Below are positions 7,482-15,724 of a stretch of DNA of 29,692 nt, one piece after another. The position numbers and the translations under genes are program-made. The stretch spans positions 1 through 29,692 of the forward strand of contig JBBDWJ010000163.1 in NCBI GenBank assembly GCA_040902925.1, read 5' to 3'. The stretch's first letter is position 1. Each line of letters begins with the position of its first letter. Source of the stretch: JBBDWJ01 sp040902925 (lineage in GTDB: Bacteria; Acidobacteriota; Terriglobia; Bryobacterales; UBA6623). The notes under the pieces are model-generated. The model did no database searches and was not told the DNA's origin. It worked only from the letters and a program-made list of their open reading frames with translations.

Positions 7482-10367
7482 CTAGCGCACCGCCAGAGTC
7501 ACCCAGCGCGCGCCAGCAATGTCCCCGGCGTCAACCACCACCATGACGCCCTCGCCGGCCGGAGCATCGCCAGGAATGCGAATGTTGATCTGAATCACAC
7601 CGGCCACCAGGCCCGGCGCGCCGCCCGCGTAAAGCACTTCCGCGGGCCGGCCGCCAACCGTGACCGTGATCGGCAGCACCGGGCGCGGCAGCGGCGCGGC
7701 CCCGACCGATCCATCGATCGCCTGATCGGTCATCCCTTCGCCTGTCGCGTAGAGAATCACGATGGAACCCCTGTCCGCGGGGTTCGCTGCCGTGTTCAAT
7801 CGGTAGTCTTCGTTCAATGCCGCCGCGGGACCCCAGCCTTGACTGTTCTGCGTGAACAGGGCGGGACTCGCCGGCGTCACGGCGACAGTCACGGGATCGG
7901 AGAGTGCTCCGAAGTATTCCACCTGAACCGCGACGGATCCTCCCACTACGGTGTAGGGAACCACCGCACTCAGTTGTCCATCGAGCACGTAAACCAACGG
8001 CGCGGCGATACCGTCAAACAGCACACGCACTTCCCCGAGAAGGCTGCTCAGCAGGCCATCCTCGGTCAACCGGGCCGTGACCAGATTCGCCGGGCCGAGG
8101 TTGGCCCCAAAAATAGTGATGATTTCACCCGGCGCAATCGGGCCTTTGAGCATGCTCGCCCCGTTGACCACATTGGCGGCAGAGAATGCGGGCTTGAACA
8201 AATCATCGAGCCGCACCACGAGCGCATCGCCGCCGGCCTCGGCTCCGCGCACTTCCGTTTGCACCACGCCGGCGGTCGGCGGGTAGTCCGGCGAAACCGT
8301 CGTGCCCGCCACCACAACCGAGCCCGGGCCGGCGGCGGCAACTGCCAACGCGCGGTCGCTCTTGGCTCCGCCCAGCACGGTCGAGTAGACGACGCGCGAA
8401 CCGTCGGCGCTCAGCCGCGTGACGAACAGATCATCCAAGCCGGCGATTGACCCTTGCACCGCGCCGGGGCTGATCGGAAATTCAGGCGAGCCGGTCGCAC
8501 CTACCACGGTGACCTGGCCGGTGCCGTCCACAGCGATTCCGTTCACTGTGTCTTCCGACGATCCGCCGAGGTACGTCGAGTAGACCAGCGTCGCGCCGTC
8601 GGCCGAAACCTTCGCCACGAATCCGTCGCCAAAGAACGAGCCGCTCCCGAAGCGGCCTTGCAGCGCGCCCAAGGTGATCGGAAAATCGGACGAGAGCGTG
8701 TTCCCACCCACGTAGATGTCTCCCGCTGGATCGACCGCGATGGTTAGCCCGCGGTCCCCGGTGCGGCCGCCCAGGTAAGTCGAAAACAGCGTCTCGGAAA
8801 GGTCCGGGCTCAATTTCGCCACGAAGGCCGTAGTGACGCCACGGTGCTCGGGCTGGAACACTCCGGGCGTGACCGGGAAATCCTTCGAGACTGTCACGCC
8901 CGTGACCACGACGTTGCTGTCGCCATCCAAAGCCAGGTCGAGGATTTCATCACGCTCGGTTCCCCCAAAAAAAGTCGAAGCCAGAAGCGTGGGGTTGACG
9001 ACATCGAGCTTCACCAGGAAAGCATCGTAGGTGTCGCTCTTCTTCAACGGCTGCAACGAATCGGGGAGAACGGGAAAATCCGCCGCCAGCGTGCTCCCGG
9101 CAATGTAAACATTTCCCGCGGGGTCCACCGCGATTCCTTCCCCGAACTCCTGGCGGCTGCCGCCGAGATAAGAGGAATACAGCAGCTCACTTCCAGCAGC
9201 GTTGAGTTTGACAATGAAACTATCGGTGTTGCCACCCGCAAATGACGGCTGCCGTGCGTTCGCTGTCACAGGAAAATCCGATGAGAACGTGGTTCCGGTC
9301 AGATATACGCTGCCCTCGGCGTCGACAGCGATTGCGCGCGCCTGATCCTGCGCGCCTCCTCCGATGACGGCGGCGTACTCCAGCGCCGTGGCATCGGAAT
9401 TCAGCTTTACGACAAAGACGTGCGAGAGGAATCCGCCCGGCGCGGTAACCGCTCCATCGGTGTGGAGAAAACCTAGCTCATGCGTGAGGCCCGTGACGTA
9501 GATGTTGCCCTCGGCGTCAACAGCAACATCGTTCGCGTTGTCGCCGTAAGCGCCGCCGATGAGCGTCGAGAAAGTCAACACCGGGTCGATGATCAGCGGC
9601 AGGTTCGGGTCATGCTCCCCAAACGCGAAACCAAAGCTGCCATCAGCCAGCGTCTGGAAGCCGCCTCGGATACTCTGATTCGGTGCGTCCGGCTGATAGA
9701 TGCGCGGAATTTTTAGATGCAACGGCAGTCCGCCGGCCATCGCCCTCAGCTCTCCCTCGGCGGTTTGCTCGACGCTTTCGGCCCCATCGATCGCGAAACG
9801 AATCAGCGACGGATCCGCTCCGGCGTGGACGACGAAATCGAATTCAGGCCGCGCGCGCGTGCCATAGAACTCCAAATCGATTCCCGGATAGATCTCGCGG
9901 TAGCGAACGCGACCGTACAGCGGCATTCCCGTGCGCCACAGGGCCGCAGTTTTCCCGACAAAGTAGTGGATGCGCCCTGGTTGCTCTTCCAGCGGCTCTG
10001 CGTTCGCCGCACGGTTCGCGCCCGCCCAACTCAAACGAAGCCGCGTCTCGCCGACGGCGAATACTGCTCCGGAAGCGGAGAGATACAGCTCGTAACCGTC
10101 GCCGCGAGCAGTGAATCCCGCCACCTCGTCGCTGGAACGGCCCTCTGCGTTTTCGGAAGCGCGCCCAGACGGCTCAAACAGCAACGTCGCGTTTCGTAAA
10201 AAATTCCCTTTGGAGTGCGTCGGCGTCGGCACGCTGCCGAGGGACGAACCTCCCTGTTCCATGCCGCGAACGGCACTCGGGTCCGCGGCCGCTGAGTCGT
10301 GGCTCGCGCCGCAGAACAATACGGCCGTGAACAGGATGGATCGAAAAGGGATTGCGATTTTTCTCAC
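7482..10367 (-). CDS. Secreted SBBP-repeat beta-propeller protein with Solibacter-type C-terminal domain
   Basis: I place the start at the GTG at 10367 (961 residues). AGGA lies 9 nt upstream, and the protein then opens with a classic signal peptide (MRKIAIPFRSILFTAVLFCG, Ala-rich cleavage region). A GTG at 10415 would add 16 residues that mask this. After an N-terminal beta domain (about 90-265) come seven repeats of about 60 residues with the pattern YLGG..D....IAVD..G.VYVTG.T.S.DFP, as in SBBP/NHL-like propellers; seven repeats could close a seven-bladed propeller. Residues about 726-961 (VVNGAS, APGEIITIFGANLGP, YATGEG) match the TIGR03437-type domain known from Solibacter. Role unknown; cell-surface binding is a guess. 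Confidence 0.9.
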   Translation of the reverse strand: MRKIAIPFRSILFTAVLFCGASHDSAAADPSAVRGMEQGGSSLGSVPTPTHSKGNFLRNATLLFEPSGRASENAEGRSSDEVAGFTARGDGYELYLSASGAVFAVGETRLRLSWAGANRAANAEPLEEQPGRIHYFVGKTAALWRTGMPLYGRVRYREIYPGIDLEFYGTRARPEFDFVVHAGADPSLIRFAIDGAESVEQTAEGELRAMAGGLPLHLKIPRIYQPDAPNQSIRGGFQTLADGSFGFAFGEHDPNLPLIIDPVLTFSTLIGGAYGDNANDVAVDAEGNIYVTGLTHELGFLHTDGAVTAPGGFLSHVFVVKLNSDATALEYAAVIGGGAQDQARAIAVDAEGSVYLTGTTFSSDFPVTANARQPSFAGGNTDSFIVKLNAAGSELLYSSYLGGSRQEFGEGIAVDPAGNVYIAGSTLAADFPVLPDSLQPLKKSDTYDAFLVKLDVVNPTLLASTFFGGTERDEILDLALDGDSNVVVTGVTVSKDFPVTPGVFQPEHRGVTTAFVAKLSPDLSETLFSTYLGGRTGDRGLTIAVDPAGDIYVGGNTLSSDFPITLGALQGRFGSGSFFGDGFVAKVSADGATLVYSTYLGGSSEDTVNGIAVDGTGQVTVVGATGSPEFPISPGAVQGSIAGLDDLFVTRLSADGSRVVYSTVLGGAKSDRALAVAAAGPGSVVVAGTTVSPDYPPTAGVVQTEVRGAEAGGDALVVRLDDLFKPAFSAANVVNGASMLKGPIAPGEIITIFGANLGPANLVTARLTEDGLLSSLLGEVRVLFDGIAAPLVYVLDGQLSAVVPYTVVGGSVAVQVEYFGALSDPVTVAVTPASPALFTQNSQGWGPAAALNEDYRLNTAANPADRGSIVILYATGEGMTDQAIDGSVGAAPLPRPVLPITVTVGGRPAEVLYAGGAPGLVAGVIQINIRIPGDAPAGEGVMVVVDAGDIAGARWVTLAVR

Positions 10368-10515
10368 GTGGCGAAATCCTGAGACGAAATAGGTCAGCCC
10401 TGAGCCGACACGCACGCCACGGCGTGCGCGGGTTTTCGAAATTCCCTGAATCTTGCTCGTCCCGTAGAATCTACCGCGGCTAAGCCACGAGTAAAGTGCT
10501 GAGTGTACGTGAAGA

Positions 10516-10613
10516 CCCGTTCACGGGGCTTGTCCGGCGGAGCCGGATAGTAGGCCGGTCGTTTACGGCGGTCACGAGTGATGCTCCCCGGCTTCAGCCC
10601 GTTTCAGCGGGCT
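10516..10613. repeat. Cluster of three short palindromes, REP-like
   Basis: Within about 100 bp there are three compact hairpins: CCCGT-TC-ACGGG (10516-10527), TCCGGC-GGA-GCCGGA (10533-10547) and AGCCCG-TTTCAG-CGGGCT (10596-10613). They lie between the propeller gene promoter and the 3' end of the minus-strand PHP gene. The last, read with its flank as GGCTTCAGCCCGTTTCAGCG, resembles dispersed REP-type elements I recall from acidobacterial genomes. The spacing also allows a terminator role for the PHP gene. Confidence 0.4.
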
Positions 10614-10668
10614 TCCTTAGCCGCGGACCGCGTTGCGACCCGGCCGGGAAGACCGCTCCAAGCGGCTC

Positions 10669-11532
10669 TTAGCCGCCATTCGATTCGCGAGCCTCACGAA
10701 ACAATCCACGGCTGTAAGAACGCAGATTACCCAAAAGCGAGTCGGGAAGATTGAGCGAGCCCAGCACTGCGCGCGAGCGCGTCGGCCCGTGAAAGTCGCT
10801 ACCGCCCGTAACACCGAGACTCAAATCCGTGGCGGCTCTGAGAAACCGTTGGGAGTCGTCGGGGCTGTGATCGGTATGAAACGCTTCGATCGCGCTCAGC
10901 CCGCGCTCGGCCAATTCATGGAACAACTCTTCGACCGGTGGGTCGCCATCGCGGATAAACCGCGCCGGATGCGCCCACGAAGAGACCGCGCCCGCCTCGC
11001 GTATCCAACGAAATACGTTTTCCAGCGACGGGTCGCGGCGCTCGACATATCCCGGCGCGCGCTCATCGAGGTAGCGGTCGAAGGCGTCGCGGAGGCTCGT
11101 TACGTAGCCCTTCTGCACCAGCAACTGCGCGAAGTGAGGCCGGCCGGTCTGCGATCGCCCGAGCGCTTCGGCTTCCTCCAGATGCACGCTGAGCCCTAAG
11201 TCTTGCAGGCGCTTGATCAGCCGCTGGTTGCGCTCACGCCGCGACGTTTGCAGGCACGACAGGTGATTGCGAAACTCCTCGCCGGGCGGGCCTTGGAGGA
11301 AGTAGCCCAGGATGTGGATGGCACGGCCGCGAAACTTCGAGTTCAACTCAACGCCGCAAATGAAATCGAGCCCCAGCCGCTGGGCATGAGACGCCGCCGC
11401 GTCGTACCCTTCCACGCTGTCATGGTCGGTGATCGCAAGCGCGCTCAGACCCCGCCGCTGGGCCAGTTCCACGAGTTCTTCGGGAGAAAGTTGGCCGTCC
11501 GACCGGTCGCTATGCGAGTGAAGATCGACCAT
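10669..11532 (-). CDS. PHP-domain phosphoesterase (YciV/RNase AM-like)
   Basis: This 287-residue protein has the PHP metal-site motifs in order: DLHSHSDRSDG (H5, H7, D12), TDHDS (D36, H37), CGVELN (E62), HILGY (H73), then AHPAR and GGSDFHG near the C-terminus. Length and layout match the YciV group, which hydrolyses 3',5'-nucleoside bisphosphates and the 5' ends of short RNAs. Its position right after the sulfate activation genes is suggestive, because the by-product of PAPS use is 3'-phosphoadenosine 5'-phosphate. Its ATG at 11532 lies inside the end of cysC (23-base overlap), implying coupled expression. The exact substrate is inferred. Confidence 0.88.
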   Translation of the reverse strand: MVDLHSHSDRSDGQLSPEELVELAQRRGLSALAITDHDSVEGYDAAASHAQRLGLDFICGVELNSKFRGRAIHILGYFLQGPPGEEFRNHLSCLQTSRRERNQRLIKRLQDLGLSVHLEEAEALGRSQTGRPHFAQLLVQKGYVTSLRDAFDRYLDERAPGYVERRDPSLENVFRWIREAGAVSSWAHPARFIRDGDPPVEELFHELAERGLSAIEAFHTDHSPDDSQRFLRAATDLSLGVTGGSDFHGPTRSRAVLGSLNLPDSLLGNLRSYSRGLFREARESNGG

Positions 11533-12064
11533 CAGCGCTCAAAAGACCCAGTTCGACTAGTTTAGCCCAGATCTTGTCGGCGCTCTGCTCAGGCGTCTCT
11601 TGACTGGAGTCGACGTTGACCTCGGGATTGAGGGGCGGCTCGTAGGGATCGGAAACGCCGGTGAAGTTTTTGATCTCGCCCGCCAGCGCCTTCTTGTAGA
11701 GCCCTTTGACGTCGCGCTCGATGAGCGTTTCCATTGGGCAGTGGGCGTAGACCTCAACGAAATTCTCGATCTGCGAGCGTACGAAGTCGCGAACGTCGCG
11801 ATAGGGCGAGATGGCGGCCGCGATCGCGATGACGCCGTTGCGCGACAGCAGCTCGCAGACAAAGCCGATCCGCTTGATGTTGGTGTCGCGGTCTTCCTTG
11901 CTGAAGCCGAGGCCCTTGGAAAGATTGGTGCGGACTACGTCGCCGTCGAGCACCTCGACCTTGGCGCCCTGATCGCGCAAGCGCTTGATGAGGATTTCGG
12001 AGACGGTTGTCTTGCCGGCGCCCGAGAGGCCAGTAAACCAGAGAGTGAAGCCTTTATGTTCCAT
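11510..12064 (-). CDS. cysC: Adenylylsulfate kinase
   Basis: From the ATG at 12064 the protein has 184 residues and begins directly at MEHKGFTLWFTGLSGAGKTT, the normal CysC N-terminus; a longer in-frame start at 12178 adds 38 non-homologous residues. Walker A GLSGAGKT spans 12-19, and LDGDVVR (39-45), DRDTNIKRIG (58-67), and SPYRD with the conserved Ser86 follow. CysC phosphorylates adenylylsulfate (APS) to PAPS. It is the third gene of the sat-cysH-cysC order but is separated from cysH by 302 bp that contain a large inverted repeat. It overlaps the PHP gene at its 3' end. No strong SD precedes the start. Confidence 0.95.
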   Translation of the reverse strand: MEHKGFTLWFTGLSGAGKTTVSEILIKRLRDQGAKVEVLDGDVVRTNLSKGLGFSKEDRDTNIKRIGFVCELLSRNGVIAIAAAISPYRDVRDFVRSQIENFVEVYAHCPMETLIERDVKGLYKKALAGEIKNFTGVSDPYEPPLNPEVNVDSSQETPEQSADKIWAKLVELGLLSADGRSSLA

Positions 12065-12366
12065 GAGTATTCTTTGCAATTTGTACCCGGAGGACTGTCC
12101 CCCGTAGAGCCTATCGCCAAGGGCGATCCGAGCCTCACCCGCAAGGGTGGGGTCACACAAGCTGCGCGTGCCGCTCAACGTCCTGGGTAGCGTCAGTGCT
12201 ACGCAGCGCCGCTTCGACGCAGTATCAACCCGCGCTCAGACTGTGTGCGCTAGGGGACAGTCACCATCTCTCGCGCCTAAGAGCTCGGGCATTGGCCTAG
12301 CCTATCGGGACGCGAAAGATGGTGACTGTCCCCTTCAAGCTGATATGCGTGATAGCGCAGCGATGA
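12065..12366. other. 302-bp spacer between cysH and cysC
   Basis: The spacer holds an 83-bp inverted repeat (12252-12334, listed separately) and smaller hairpins at 12113-12127 (ATCGCC-AAG-GGCGAT) and 12136-12149 (CACCC-GCAA-GGGTG). A third copy of the word ACTGTCCCC occurs near 12093-12101. No gene was recognised. It interrupts what would otherwise be a compact sulfate operon, which suggests later insertion. Confidence 0.5.
12252..12334. repeat. 83-bp inverted repeat with GGGGACAGTCACC ends, REP/MITE-like
   Basis: The left arm at 12252-12275 and the right arm at 12311-12334 are 24 bases each and pair with a single mismatch (at 12270). They enclose a 35-base centre. The ends read AGGGGACAGTCACC inward on both sides. 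The element is compact, palindromic and intergenic. The GGGGACAGTCACC word is one I associate with dispersed elements linked to IS200-like/RAYT transposases; that association is from memory and the transposase is not in this window. Confidence 0.65.
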
Positions 12367-13152
12367 TTACGAAGCCTTGCGAAGCACGTCTTCCAGCAGC
12401 ACATCCAGCTCGCGCCGCACTTGTCCGTTCGGCGCCACGTGGATGCCGCACTCCTTGTGCCCTTCCTGCTCCCACCACCAGCGCCCGGCGCGCTCTTCCT
12501 CGCCTTCCTGAACCGCGCGCGTGCACGGCGCGCAGCCAATGCTCGAAAAGCCCTGCCAGTAAAGCTCATGGTAGGGCACGTTGTGGCGGCGGATGTACTC
12601 CCAGACTTCTTCGCGCGTCCAGTCCACCAGCGGCGAAAGCTTCAGGATGCCGCCGTGGGCCTCGTCCACCGCAATCTTCTGAACGGACTCACGCGATTCG
12701 CTCTGCTGGCGGCGCAAGCCGACTACCCAGGCGTCGAGCTTCGCGAGCTTGCGGTTCAGCGGGCGGACCTTGCGGATCTCGCAGCACAGCCGGCGGTTGG
12801 CGACGCCTTCGTAGAACAGATTGGGCCCATGGCTCGAAACCATCGACGCCACTTCGTCCGCGTCGGGCATCACCATCTCGATCTCAACGCCGTAGCGCTC
12901 GCGCACGTCGCTGATCAGGCGGTGTGTCTCTTCCGGCAGGCGGCCGGTGTCGATCGTGAAAACTTTGACGTCGCGGCTGATACGCGCCGCCATGTCGAGG
13001 ATGACCATCCCCGAAGCCTGAAACGCCGTGCAGATCGCCAGACGGTCGCCGTATTGCTCCATGCCCCAGCGCAAAATCTCTTCCGCGCTGGCGCTTTCCG
13101 GAGGTCGGGACACATCCGCCACCGAGGTTGTCTCCAACGTCGTCACGCTCAT
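12367..13152 (-). CDS. cysH: Phosphoadenylyl/adenylyl-sulfate reductase with [4Fe-4S] motif
   Basis: The start at 13152 overlaps the sat stop codon as ATGA, a typical coupled junction; the longer frame to 13317 lies inside sat and is rejected. The 261-residue protein has the PP-loop fold (CTAFQASGMVILDM near 41), the VFTIDTGRLPEETH segment, C123-C124 (RRLCCEIRKVRPL), C207-x2-C210 (GFSSIGCAPC) and the catalytic C235 in KECGIH. The CC/CxxC set binds a [4Fe-4S] cluster in APS-reducing CysH enzymes, so APS is the likely substrate, giving sulfite and AMP. PAPS use cannot be excluded, especially with cysC downstream. Confidence 0.95.
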   Translation of the reverse strand: MSVTTLETTSVADVSRPPESASAEEILRWGMEQYGDRLAICTAFQASGMVILDMAARISRDVKVFTIDTGRLPEETHRLISDVRERYGVEIEMVMPDADEVASMVSSHGPNLFYEGVANRRLCCEIRKVRPLNRKLAKLDAWVVGLRRQQSESRESVQKIAVDEAHGGILKLSPLVDWTREEVWEYIRRHNVPYHELYWQGFSSIGCAPCTRAVQEGEEERAGRWWWEQEGHKECGIHVAPNGQVRRELDVLLEDVLRKAS

Positions 13153-14258
13153 GAGTTTCTCGCCGCCTCGATCAGAATCTGCGCCACCTCCGGCCGGCTG
13201 AATTCCGGCGGAGGCAGTTTGCCTTCCGTCAACAATTGCCGCACCGCCGTGCCGCTCAGGTGTACGTGGTGCTCCTTGCCATGCGGACAGGTCTTCGAAG
13301 ACGCCATTTGCCCGCAAGCCCGGCAGTAGTGAACGAAATCGAAAAAGATCGGCTCGATGCCCAATTCGCCGGGCTTGAACTCGGAAAAAATCTTCTGCGC
13401 GTCGAACGGGCCGTAATAGTTCCCTACCCCGGCGTGATCGCGCCCGACGATGAAGTGGGTGATGCCGTAATTCTTGCGAACCTGCGCGTGATACAGCGCT
13501 TCGCGCGGCCCGGCGTAGCGCATCCAGGCCGGGAACCCCGCCAGCATCGTGTGCTCCGGCGAGTAGTAGTTGTCGATCAGCACTTTGTAGCAGGCCAGCC
13601 TCACTTCAGCCGGCGTGTCGTCGGATTTGGTCTCGCCCAGCAGCGGGTGAATAACCAGGCCATCGGCGGTCTCGAGGGCGATCTTGGTGCAAAACTCGTG
13701 CGCGCGGTGGATCGGGTTGCGGGTTTGAAATCCGACCACCTTCTTCCAGCCGCGTTCGGCAATCGCCGCCCGGACCTTGCGGGGCGAAAACGCCAGCCCA
13801 CCCTGAATCTGAAGTTCCCAGCCGGGAAAAACCTGCACCGAGCCCGCCACGCTGTAATCGCCCGCTTCGGCCAGCCAATTCACGCCGGGATGCGCCGGGT
13901 CTTCGGTCCGGAAAATGTGCTGCGCATAGTGCGCCTTGTCGATTTTGAAAATCTCTTCGATCTGGATGACGCCAGCCGGCGTGCCGTTGTCCTGCAGCAC
14001 CACCCGCTCGGCCTTGCGAAGTTTTTCAGCGAGTTCGGCGGAGATCGGCAGGATCACCGGGATGCTCCACGGCTCGCCCGTGGTCAGGTGCATCGTCTCG
14101 CAGGCGTGGCGAACCTCGCGTTCGGGCATGAAGCCGCGAACAGGCAGGTAGCCCTCTTCCGCGAGCAGAAACAGGTCACTCAGATGCCGGAAAGTGGCAT
14201 CCATCACCGGAGGATTGCTTTCGAGGAGAGCTTTGGCTTCCTCGACACTGGTCAACAT
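13149..14258 (-). CDS. sat: Sulfate adenylyltransferase (ATP sulfurylase), single-subunit type
   Basis: The 369-residue protein is a complete Sat/MET3-type enzyme making APS from sulfate and ATP. The active-site signature QTRNPIHRAHE is at 178-188 and GRDHAG at 272-277. A cysteine/histidine cluster (YCRACG, TCPHGKEHH; C312, C315, C324 and nearby His) matches the zinc site of some bacterial homologues. It is the first gene of the cluster and overlaps cysH by 4 bases. The start at 14258 is supported by AGGA 11 nt upstream. A short palindrome in the upstream region (14280-14291) could be an operator. Confidence 0.96.
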   Translation of the reverse strand: MLTSVEEAKALLESNPPVMDATFRHLSDLFLLAEEGYLPVRGFMPEREVRHACETMHLTTGEPWSIPVILPISAELAEKLRKAERVVLQDNGTPAGVIQIEEIFKIDKAHYAQHIFRTEDPAHPGVNWLAEAGDYSVAGSVQVFPGWELQIQGGLAFSPRKVRAAIAERGWKKVVGFQTRNPIHRAHEFCTKIALETADGLVIHPLLGETKSDDTPAEVRLACYKVLIDNYYSPEHTMLAGFPAWMRYAGPREALYHAQVRKNYGITHFIVGRDHAGVGNYYGPFDAQKIFSEFKPGELGIEPIFFDFVHYCRACGQMASSKTCPHGKEHHVHLSGTAVRQLLTEGKLPPPEFSRPEVAQILIEAARNS

Positions 14259-14279
14259 AGGGGGCTAATTCCTGTATCT

Positions 14280-14291
14280 CTATCGGGATAG
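14280..14291. promoter_or_regulatory. Palindrome CTATC-GG-GATAG upstream of sat
   Basis: A 12-base near-perfect palindrome (5-bp arms, 2-base centre) lies 22-33 bases before the sat start codon, within the probable leader or promoter of the sulfate cluster. Its position suits repression of the operon. Rrf2-type or other sulfur regulators use sites of this size, but I cannot assign a regulator. Confidence 0.3.
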
Positions 14292-14411
14292 TAGAGATTC
14301 AGGTTAACAGATTTGCAGGAGGGGTTGCAAGAGGAGGATTTCCGGCCGCCAGCCAGTCCGAGTGCGACCTATGACGCCGGCACCCGAAACGCCGAGCAGA
14401 AAAGAATGGGA

Positions 14412-14518
14412 GCCGCAGATGCACGCAGATCAACGGAGATTAAGAGCCAAGGAATTATCTACTTGATAACAAATTACTTACCGCGCTGACTTGCATTTCA
14501 TTCGCGTGCATCTGCCGC
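14412..14518. repeat. Inverted repeat with GCAGATGCACGC ends
   Basis: Two 15-base arms, GCCGCAGATGCACGC (14412-14426) and GCGTGCATCTGCCGC (14504-14518), pair with one mismatch across 77 bases. After the left arm the text continues AGATCAACGGAGATTAAG. The arms use the same word family (CAGATGCAC / GTGCATCTG) as the pair at 2586-2780, so they are likely members of one dispersed family. It lies between sat and the amidohydrolase, just outside the amidohydrolase stop codon. Confidence 0.5.
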
Positions 14519-14537
14519 TGAAACTCGATTTCTGGCC

Positions 14538-15482
14538 CTAGCCAAGCAGGCGCTGGAGGTTGCCCCCCAGAATCGCAGCGGTGTCCGGTTCAGCCAAGCC
14601 CAACTCCTTGAAAACATTAGCCTGTTGCTCCAAAATGGGCCGGTTCCAGCCGCGCGGGAAAAACGAGGAGTCGGACCCAAACAGCAGTCTTTGGGCCCCA
14701 AAAATCTCGATCGCCTTGGCGAACACCTCTCGCAGCGACAGAGTCGGCGTGTGGTACTTCACCCAGGAGTTGGTGCTCGAAGTGTCGAGGTAGACATTTG
14801 GAGCCAGGTCGCCGAGCATCAAGGCCTCGCGGAAATAGCCCGCCCCGAAGTGCGGAATCACGAAGTTGACGTTGGGGAATTCCAGTGTCACCCGGTGCAG
14901 GTCGATAGGATTCGAAAAACTCATGTCGAACTTGGACGCCAAGCCCAACTTCTTGCGCACGCCGACGGTAAGCACGCCCATGTGGACGAACACCACGGCC
15001 TTGTGTTCAGCGGCAAGCTGATAGATCGGCTGCAGCCGCTCGTCGTGGACCGAGAAGCGGTGCATGGCAGGAAATAGGCAAACGCCGCGCATGCCCATTT
15101 CGCCAAAAGCGCGGCGAGTGCGATCAACCGCATCGGCGGCGAGCGGGTTGAGCATGAAATAACCCCAGAAGCTGTTGGGGTGGGCTTTGACCGCCTCCGC
15201 GACCGAACCTTCATCGCCCGGCACGCTGGCGATCAGCACGGCCTTCCCTACCCCGCAGCGGCCGAGTTCCTGGACCCATTTGTCCGCGAGCGAGGTGTTC
15301 GTACCAGGAACCTCCCAGCCAAGCGAAGAAACCACCGCTTCGACTGCTGTTTCCGCGGGCAGCTTCTTTTGGCCAGCCAGCGCCTCAAAGAACCCTCGCG
15401 AAAAAAAATGGACGTGCGCGTCGCACTTTCCATTCGTGACGGGATACGCTTTGGGTAGGACTGGGCCTGAAGGGTTCGGCAT
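14538..15482 (-). CDS. Amidohydrolase family 2 metal-dependent hydrolase
   Basis: The 314-residue protein has the amidohydrolase_2 TIM-barrel pattern: DAHVHFFS near the N-terminus (H23, H25), FVHMGV in mid-protein, a metal-site His in VIPHFGAGYFREAL, and the catalytic-type Asp in LLFGSDSSFFPRGW. Relatives include decarboxylases of the ACMSD/gamma-resorcylate group and lactone hydrolases; the substrate cannot be assigned. There is no signal peptide, so it is probably cytosolic. It is flanked by intergenic DNA on both sides and appears to be a single-gene unit, divergent from the PEP-CTERM gene. Confidence 0.88.
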   Translation of the reverse strand: MPNPSGPVLPKAYPVTNGKCDAHVHFFSRGFFEALAGQKKLPAETAVEAVVSSLGWEVPGTNTSLADKWVQELGRCGVGKAVLIASVPGDEGSVAEAVKAHPNSFWGYFMLNPLAADAVDRTRRAFGEMGMRGVCLFPAMHRFSVHDERLQPIYQLAAEHKAVVFVHMGVLTVGVRKKLGLASKFDMSFSNPIDLHRVTLEFPNVNFVIPHFGAGYFREALMLGDLAPNVYLDTSSTNSWVKYHTPTLSLREVFAKAIEIFGAQRLLFGSDSSFFPRGWNRPILEQQANVFKELGLAEPDTAAILGGNLQRLLG

Positions 15483-15724
15483 CGAAATCGAATCTCCCGA
15501 ACCATTCTAGGCGATCAGTACTGTCGCGCGAGCTGGCTCGTTGGCCGCCCACGAAAACAACAGAAAGTCAGGCACCAATAGTACTTATCAGCCAGAGAAG
15601 CACAGCTCAAAAAAAATTCAATCCCATCTTCTTCGCCCCCTCTTCACAAATGTTTCCGCTAGACTGGATAGCTGACTGGATTCGCAGCGCCTGCGATCGA
15701 CAGCACATCGACAAGAGGAAACAC

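Noticed and set aside
13153..13317. N-terminal extension of cysH
   Set aside because: It lies inside the sat coding region and lacks homology. The ATGA overlap at 13149-13152 gives the natural start.
12421..14291. Long plus-strand open frames opposite cysH and sat
   Set aside because: They are rich in Arg, His and Gln as in typical antisense shadows, and lie opposite clearly conserved enzymes.
15483..15724. Sigma-54 promoter upstream of the PEP-CTERM gene
   Set aside because: A GGCAC word is present, but the GC dinucleotide at the required -12 spacing is missing.
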